Assembly: GCF_022458865.1 (NCBI RefSeq)
Contig: NZ_JAJNMU010000022.1
Span: 62,001-126,000, forward strand
DNA length: 64,000 nt
Reading direction: 5' to 3'
From: Paenibacillus periandrae
GTDB lineage: Bacteria > Bacillota > Bacilli > Paenibacillales > NBRC-103111
Shown here: positions 59,065 to 64,000 of the stretch, piece by piece
Numbering within the stretch: position 1 is the stretch's first letter
Layout: each line of letters starts with the position of its first letter
Program-made: the position numbers and the translations under genes
Notes under the pieces: generated by a model
What the model was told of the DNA's origin: nothing
The model's input: only the letters and a program-made list of their open reading frames with translations
Database searches by the model: none

Positions 59065-60126
59065 ATGGAGATTATCCCATTTAGGATGGAGTCAAAAGAA
59101 GATTGGGATAGTTTTTGTATGAATCATCAAGGTTCATGGTTTTGGCATACTACTACCTGGATGGAATATACAATGAACAGTAGTCTATCGGCATGTAAAG
59201 AAAACCTCTCATTTTTTGTGAAAAAAAAGGAACAAATTTTGGCTATTGTACCTTTAATCAAAGAAAAAAATGATAATGTAGTAACATTATCTTATAGCGG
59301 GGGCCCTTTACCCGCTCCTCTGGTTAGAGCTGGTTTGAGTGAAAAGGAAAATAAAGCAGTGGAAACTGCTATTTTTGAGAACATTAAGATACAAGGAATA
59401 AATCATCAAGCCTTGCGATTGCAAATGAGGTTATCAAATGCAAAGATTTCAGAAGTATCAGATGTAGAACCTAGTTATTTGAAATATAATTATTATGAAG
59501 TGCCTTCTTACACATCAATTCTGAATATTAGTAAGAGTTTTGATCTTATCTTTACTGGAATTCATCCAAAACATAGACAATCCATTAAACAAGCCCAAAA
59601 ATTTCTAGCTGTCGCTCGAATATACGATGCGAATTCAATTTCTTCAGGCACTATAAAGCAGTTTAAAGAAGCATATTTCAAAGCGGCTGGAAAGGTAACG
59701 AGACCTCAAAAAACCTTTGATATATTATATGATATGATAATGGGAAAAAGGGGTATCTTGCTGGAGCTATCAATAGGTTCTGAAATTCATTCTTATATTT
59801 ACATTATTTATTATAAAAAGTATGCTTATTATGCAATGGCTTGTAGTGATGCCGAGAGCCCGATAGGTTCCCATATTCTTCATGTAGAGGCTATCAAATA
59901 TTTAAAAGATATTGGAGTCACTCATTACGAGTTGGGTGAGCAATTTTATGGTTCTTCTCCGTACTATGAAGTCAACGATAAATTAGTAACGATAAGTAAA
60001 TTCAAAAAACGATTTGGTGGGGCGTTAGTTTCGCAGCCTTTTGGAGAGTACGTCTTTAACAAGAGTGAGATCGCTCCTATTTGGAATCAGAGAGTGGATT
60101 CTTATATAGGCCAAATCGATAGATAG
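59065..60126 (+). CDS. FemAB/GNAT-like acyltransferase
   Basis: A 353-residue protein of the double-GNAT (FemAB-like, acetyltransferase_6) type. The N-terminal half has SWFWHTTTWMEYT and a VVTLSYSGGPLPAP loop; the second half has TGIHPKHRQSIKQAQKF (about 167-183), an acceptor-region ASDAESP-like AMACSDAESPIGSHILHVEA and HYELGEQFYG. Such enzymes attach amino acids or acyl groups to sugar amines or peptidoglycan. In this context it probably acylates an amino sugar of the flagellin glycan (inference). It begins 5 bases after the Maf gene. Confidence 0.8.
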   Translation: MEIIPFRMESKEDWDSFCMNHQGSWFWHTTTWMEYTMNSSLSACKENLSFFVKKKEQILAIVPLIKEKNDNVVTLSYSGGPLPAPLVRAGLSEKENKAVETAIFENIKIQGINHQALRLQMRLSNAKISEVSDVEPSYLKYNYYEVPSYTSILNISKSFDLIFTGIHPKHRQSIKQAQKFLAVARIYDANSISSGTIKQFKEAYFKAAGKVTRPQKTFDILYDMIMGKRGILLELSIGSEIHSYIYIIYYKKYAYYAMACSDAESPIGSHILHVEAIKYLKDIGVTHYELGEQFYGSSPYYEVNDKLVTISKFKKRFGGALVSQPFGEYVFNKSEIAPIWNQRVDSYIGQIDR

Positions 60127-60136
60127 GAGGCGTATT

Positions 60137-60904
60137 ATGTTTCAACTTTACGGATTACTTGGAGAGCAAATCAACGATGATACTCTGGCGGTTTGTAGAA
60201 CAACGTATCAAAAGTTTTCTTTGCCATTTATGATTAATGAAGTAGCTATGAAGCTTAAGCTGAACGAAAATGATACCTTACTGGAGCTTGGTTGTGGCAC
60301 AGGAACCTTATTATTTCCATTATCGCTCAAGGTTAAATCAGTTGTAGGTATTGACCATATAGGAATGATAGATAGGTTGCGCAAATCGCCGATAATGGAC
60401 AACTGTACACTTTTAGATGGAAATTGGCTTGAGGATAAGTTTGTTTTACCACCAGTAAACAAAATATTGATATACAGTGTCATTCACTATATGAAATCCA
60501 TGGAGGAAGCATTTGTATTTATTAGCAAAGCGTTGGACTCATTAAAGCCGGGTGGCATGATGTTAATTGGCGACATTCCGAATATGGATAAGAAGCAAAG
60601 ATTCAATACTTCGGATATTGGAAGGCGGTTCCAAGAACAGTGGAACAAGGAAAGACAAAAGTTTCGTACAGAAGAAGAAATCAAAAGAGATGAGTATCTG
60701 AGCGGAGTGACCAAAAGAAACGATGAAAACTCCTTAACATATGGACAGGATGAGGAAGTATTAAGCTTTGATTTTACTGATGAAATGATTGCCCAAACTA
60801 TTTTGTATATAAGAAAACTTGGTAATGAGGCATATTTGCTTCCACAAGATAAATCTTTACCATTTGGATATACACGAGATGATTTGCTTATTATTAAGGG
60901 ATAG
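60137..60904 (+). CDS. Class I SAM-dependent methyltransferase
   Basis: A 255-residue methyltransferase with SAM loop LLELGCGTGTLLFPLSLKVK (about 50-69), motif II VVGIDHIGMID and LKPGGMMLIGDIPN (motif post III). The C-terminal region KRDEYLSGVTKRN is charged and variable. Substrate unknown; the neighbours point to a sugar intermediate. ATG 60137 follows TAGGAGGCG. This is the second methyltransferase activity in the island after the C-terminal part of the Maf fusion. Confidence 0.85.
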   Translation: MFQLYGLLGEQINDDTLAVCRTTYQKFSLPFMINEVAMKLKLNENDTLLELGCGTGTLLFPLSLKVKSVVGIDHIGMIDRLRKSPIMDNCTLLDGNWLEDKFVLPPVNKILIYSVIHYMKSMEEAFVFISKALDSLKPGGMMLIGDIPNMDKKQRFNTSDIGRRFQEQWNKERQKFRTEEEIKRDEYLSGVTKRNDENSLTYGQDEEVLSFDFTDEMIAQTILYIRKLGNEAYLLPQDKSLPFGYTRDDLLIIKG

Positions 60905-60906
60905 CC

Positions 60907-61923
60907 ATGAATTATTATAACGCGGCAGTTATTGGTCTTGGCAATATTGGTCTATATTATGATCTGGATCGTAAAAGAGTTCGTCCTTCTAGCCATGCTC
61001 TTGCTTATGAACTGAATGGAAGCTTCAGATTGATCGCAGGTGTCGATGTAAGCTATGAACGTCTGAAAACCTTTAAGGGTATGTTTCCCCATGCAACAGT
61101 GTTTTCAAAAATATCAGAAATGCTGAGTGGAGATACTCTGGATGTAGTTAGTATTTGTACACCACCTCAAGGAAGATATAATATTATTAAAGAGATATGG
61201 ATGGACTCGAATATTCGATTATTATTTTGCGAGAAACCTATTGCTTCAAGTACCGAAGAGGCGCTGATTATACGTTCAGAAATTCCAAGGAGTAAAGTCG
61301 TTCTCCCTAACCTTTCAAGACGTTACCACCCTGTTATGCGTAAACTAGCAACTGATTTGAATTTGTTGAAATGGGGAAAAGTCCAGAAAATTCAAATTAA
61401 ATATACAAGAGGTATTCGAAATACAGGCTCCCACATCTTTGACTTGGTCAGATGGCTCGTTGGTGAAATTGTCTCAGTAAACGTAATTAATAGAGTTTGT
61501 ACCAGTTCAGATAAAGAGCAAGACCCTACGTTTACATTTTCTTTTCAAACTGATAATAATGTTGAAGGTATTGCAATCGGCTATGACGATCAGCATTATT
61601 ATATGTTTGAGATAGAAATTTATTGTGAATCAGGAAAGATTGAAATAAAGAAGAGTGGGGATGAAATCGCATATTACGATGTAGGTGAGCATCCTTTATT
61701 TGAAAGCTTTGGTTATTTACATGTACGAGATAATCAGACCAATCTACTAAGCAATTCCAACATGAGTTCTGCACTAGAGCATATACAAGACATTTTAGAT
61801 AACGGAGTTGCTCCTGTTTGTTGCATAGACGATGCCATTGTCCCACTATTTATTGCTGAGGCAATAGAACGTTCATATCAAGGAGGTAACTCTCAAGAGA
61901 AAGTGAGGAAGCTCTGTGAGTAA
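60907..61923 (+). CDS. Gfo/Idh/MocA family oxidoreductase
   Basis: A 338-residue NAD(P)-dependent sugar dehydrogenase-type protein. Rossmann start YNAAVIGLGNIGLYYDLDRK; VVSICTPPQGRYNII; the LLFCEKPIASSTEEA motif with the conserved Lys; C-terminal beta-sheet domain with RGIRNTGSHIFDLVRWLVGE. Family members oxidise or reduce sugar hydroxyls, often as NDP-sugars just before an aminotransferase acts. Here it directly precedes, and overlaps, a DegT-type aminotransferase. It starts 2 bases after the methyltransferase stop. Confidence 0.88.
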   Translation: MNYYNAAVIGLGNIGLYYDLDRKRVRPSSHALAYELNGSFRLIAGVDVSYERLKTFKGMFPHATVFSKISEMLSGDTLDVVSICTPPQGRYNIIKEIWMDSNIRLLFCEKPIASSTEEALIIRSEIPRSKVVLPNLSRRYHPVMRKLATDLNLLKWGKVQKIQIKYTRGIRNTGSHIFDLVRWLVGEIVSVNVINRVCTSSDKEQDPTFTFSFQTDNNVEGIAIGYDDQHYYMFEIEIYCESGKIEIKKSGDEIAYYDVGEHPLFESFGYLHVRDNQTNLLSNSNMSSALEHIQDILDNGVAPVCCIDDAIVPLFIAEAIERSYQGGNSQEKVRKLCE

Positions 61924-63214
61924 GCTAGCTCTACTAGGCGGTCAGCCCGTCAGGAAAGAAGCCCTCCCATGGGTGAATACTATGGGGCCAGAAGAGACCG
62001 CAGCAGTTGTTGAGGTCATGAATTCTGGTTGTATATCAGCCTATTACGGTCGTGCCGGGGACAGATTTCTAGGAGGTCCGAAGGTTCTTGGGATAGAACG
62101 CGATTTTGCGCAGAAATTCGGTTCCCGCTTTGCAATATCCGTTAACTCTGCGACGACTGCGCTTCATACTGCTGTCGCTGCTTGTGGGATCGGCCCTGGC
62201 GATGAAGTATTGGTCACCCCTTATTCGATGGTTGCTTCGGCTACCGTAATTGTTATGAACAATGCAGTACCTGTATTTGTAGACATCGATCCCGAGACTT
62301 ATAATTTGGACCCGAGCCAAATTGAGAAATGGATAACTCCGAGAACCCGCGCGATTATTGTAGCCAATATTTTTGGCTTGCCAGCGGCACTGAACGAGAT
62401 TATGGTGATTGCCAGGAAGCATGGACTTTATGTCATAGAGGACAATGCACAGTCTCCGGGGGCGTCCATCAATGGCAAGCAAGCAGGAACGATTGGCGAT
62501 ATAGGGATTATCAGCTTGAATTACCACAAGGTTATTCACAGTGGCGAAGGCGGTATTCTTCTAACAGATAATCCAGGCTTGGCACACAAATGCCAACTGA
62601 TCCGCAACCATGGAGAAGCTGTAGTCGATGACTTAAATGACCATGAAACCGTAGTCTTAGGCTCCAATTACCGTATGACGGAACTACATGCGGCAATTGG
62701 TATTGAACAGCTTAAGAAGCTGGATTCTTTTCTAGCACAAAGGCGGGCTTTGGCTGAAAGATTTACAGCTGGATTAAAGCAGATTGACGGATTAAAAGGT
62801 GTTAGGATTCCAGAAGGTTACGAGCATTCGTATTATGTGTATCCTATTCAATATAGTAAGGAAACATGGGGCATTTCTCGGGACACTTTTGTGCAAGCCT
62901 TAAAAGCAGAGGGCTTTCCAATGGGTACTGGATATGTGAAACCGATCTATTGGCTACCTATGTACCAGCACAAAAGGGTGTACAATCAAACCCAAATTCC
63001 TTTCTCGTTAATCGATCATCCGATTCAGCAGTACGTTAAGGGAATTTGTCCGGTTACAGAACTGATGTATGAGGAAAAAATGATCGTTGCCGATGTATGT
63101 AGGCTTCCATATACGGAAACAGATATCGACGACGTGTTGGAAGCTATCGAGAAAATAAGGTCAGAAAGAGGCCGTCTCCATGAATACGAAACTCATGGTG
63201 TTTCTAGCGCATGA
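61916..63214 (+). CDS. DegT/DnrJ/EryC1/StrS family PLP-dependent sugar aminotransferase
   Basis: A 432-residue PLP enzyme that aminates a keto-sugar. Markers: VNSATTALHTAVAACGIGPG (about 77-96), Asp176 in IEDNAQSPGA for the PLP nitrogen, PLP-binding Lys205 in LNYHKVIHSGEGG, and NYRMTELHAAIG. GTG 61916 overlaps the end of the oxidoreductase gene by 8 bp. With the preceding dehydrogenase it could make an amino sugar from a hydroxyl sugar, which the FemAB-like enzyme might acylate. The exact sugar cannot be told. Confidence 0.92.
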   Translation: MSKLALLGGQPVRKEALPWVNTMGPEETAAVVEVMNSGCISAYYGRAGDRFLGGPKVLGIERDFAQKFGSRFAISVNSATTALHTAVAACGIGPGDEVLVTPYSMVASATVIVMNNAVPVFVDIDPETYNLDPSQIEKWITPRTRAIIVANIFGLPAALNEIMVIARKHGLYVIEDNAQSPGASINGKQAGTIGDIGIISLNYHKVIHSGEGGILLTDNPGLAHKCQLIRNHGEAVVDDLNDHETVVLGSNYRMTELHAAIGIEQLKKLDSFLAQRRALAERFTAGLKQIDGLKGVRIPEGYEHSYYVYPIQYSKETWGISRDTFVQALKAEGFPMGTGYVKPIYWLPMYQHKRVYNQTQIPFSLIDHPIQQYVKGICPVTELMYEEKMIVADVCRLPYTETDIDDVLEAIEKIRSERGRLHEYETHGVSSA

Positions 63215-64000
63215 CCCTGGTAGCTATGATGTAACAAATCCTGTTTATACAAAATTGTCTGATAGGAATCATACTGTTAAATATTACTGCATGGGGCCTG
63301 CAGCTTCCTTAAATCCACAGTATGCAGCTTCTGAACACGATTTTTTAGCAGAACTACATGCATATTTGGGAGCAGGGATAATAAGTGTCTTGGTGACGGG
63401 TAGGAGCTGGGGAACCGACCTGGAGCCTCGGGCAATCCGCTTATGTCAGGACTTCCATATTCCAACGGTGGCCATATTGGATTACTGGAGTAATTACACC
63501 ATGAGGTCAGCAGATCCTTCTTGTACTTCAATTTGTCCAGATCACTATGTAGTAATGGATGAGCTCGCCAAGAATGAAGCGGTATTGGCGGGTGTGCCAC
63601 AGTCGGTGATTCGTGTTCTTGGCCATCCAGGCTTGGACCGTTACGTGGGCTATCGGTCTCTACAGAGCAAGCCGATCAGCAATGTGCCCAAGCTATTATT
63701 TTTATCTCAACCCTTATCTCAACTATATGGAGATTCATGGGGGTATACCGAACAATCCGTGCTACAGGATTTGCTTCGTGCAGTTGAGCAGGTTCCTATG
63801 CAGTTGGATGTAAAGTTTCATCCTAAAGACAACTCATCCTTTAAAGAGCAATATGGATCGATATCGGTTACAGGTGACCTGATTGAACTAATACCTCAGT
63901 ATGATTTGGTTATTGGTATGAATTCCATGGCTCTTCTACATGCAGTCATCATGGGAGTCCGTGCAGTAAGCTATCAGCCGCAGCTACAAATTCCAGACGT
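63180..64000 (+). CDS. GT-B-like glycosyltransferase/sugar-processing protein, cut by window end
   Basis: The frame is open from ATG 63180 to the end of the window (273 codons), so the gene is incomplete at its 3' end. ATG follows AGAAAGAGG and lies within the last 35 bases of the aminotransferase gene. The part seen begins NTKLMVFLAHDPGSYDV, then VLVTGRSWGTDLEPRAI, VLGHPGLDRYVGYR, VPKLLFLSQPLSQ and VIGMNSMALLHAVIMGVRAV. The last motif and the GHPGLD element resemble the second domain of GT-B fold proteins (CDP-glycerol transferase or UDP-GlcNAc 2-epimerase-like). Precise function not assigned. Confidence 0.7.
   Translation, partial: MNTKLMVFLAHDPGSYDVTNPVYTKLSDRNHTVKYYCMGPAASLNPQYAASEHDFLAELHAYLGAGIISVLVTGRSWGTDLEPRAIRLCQDFHIPTVAILDYWSNYTMRSADPSCTSICPDHYVVMDELAKNEAVLAGVPQSVIRVLGHPGLDRYVGYRSLQSKPISNVPKLLFLSQPLSQLYGDSWGYTEQSVLQDLLRAVEQVPMQLDVKFHPKDNSSFKEQYGSISVTGDLIELIPQYDLVIGMNSMALLHAVIMGVRAVSYQPQLQIPD

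Noticed and set aside
1..64000. CRISPR arrays, tRNA or rRNA genes, insertion sequences, prophage
   Set aside because: I saw no spaced identical repeats, cloverleaf-forming sequences, transposase or integrase frames.

Overview
The window is about 64 kb of chromosome from a low-to-mid GC, endospore-forming, flagellated Firmicute with an S-layer, most likely a Paenibacillus or close relative (Paenibacillaceae). The evidence is the gene content (spoIID, spoIIQ, spoIIID, an alpha/beta spore protein, mbl, degS/degU, comFA/comFC, csaB with SLH proteins), strong GGAGG-type ribosome binding sites, many GTG and TTG starts, and a gene order that follows the Bacillus subtilis atpC-ywzB-murA-spoIID-spoIIQ-spoIIID-mbl-flhO-flhP-fabZ and degSU-comF-flgM-flgKL-fliW-csrA-hag backbones. 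Every convincing gene lies on the + strand. I found no rRNA, tRNA, insertion sequence, prophage or CRISPR array.

Layout. (1) 1-11.1 kb: atpC, a terminator, an extended -10 promoter and an eleven-gene complex I operon nuoABCDHIJKLMN without nuoEFG. (2) 11.4-14 kb: an SLH-anchored subtilisin-like protease and a DUF1146 membrane protein. (3) 14.4-19.4 kb: murA and the sporulation/cell-shape run spoIID, spoIIQ, spoIIID, mbl, with sigma-E and sigma-F type promoters visible. (4) 19.4-24.6 kb: the hook/basal-body rod paralogues flhO and flhP, a small EpuA-type membrane protein, a CDP-alcohol phosphatidyltransferase, fabZ and a phosphoglucomutase. (5) 24.6-34.5 kb: secondary wall polymer and S-layer block (DUF5693 membrane protein, csaB, tagA-like, tagO-like, a 1149-residue SLH S-layer protein, a small exported protein). 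(6) 34.5-39 kb: an alpha/beta SASP, metK and a secreted NAGPA-type protein.

(7) 39-44.8 kb: degS/degU, a small glycosyltransferase-like gene, comFA, comFC and yvyF. (8) 44.9-55.5 kb: the late flagellar operon flgM-flgN-flgK-flgL-yviE-fliW-csrA followed by two tandem, very large flagellins (942 and 939 aa). (9) 55.9-64 kb: a flagellin-modification island holding an unknown 187-aa protein, a Maf-type glycosyltransferase fused to a methyltransferase, a FemAB-like acyltransferase, a second methyltransferase, a Gfo/Idh oxidoreductase, a DegT-type aminotransferase and a GT-B-like protein cut by the window end.

How it fits together: FliW, CsrA and a GGA-loop hairpin in the first flagellin leader suggest the homeostatic FliW-CsrA-Hag circuit. 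FlgM and sigma-D promoters time filament synthesis, and a sigma-D type -10 box at the head of the modification island would co-regulate flagellin glycosylation. CsaB with TagA/TagO-like enzymes would make the pyruvylated polymer that holds the S-layer protein and the SLH protease. The most interesting candidates are the modification island with its Maf-methylase fusion and unknown first gene, the ABAB modular giant flagellins, and a sigma-D promoter buried inside a perfect 16-bp inverted repeat ahead of flgM.
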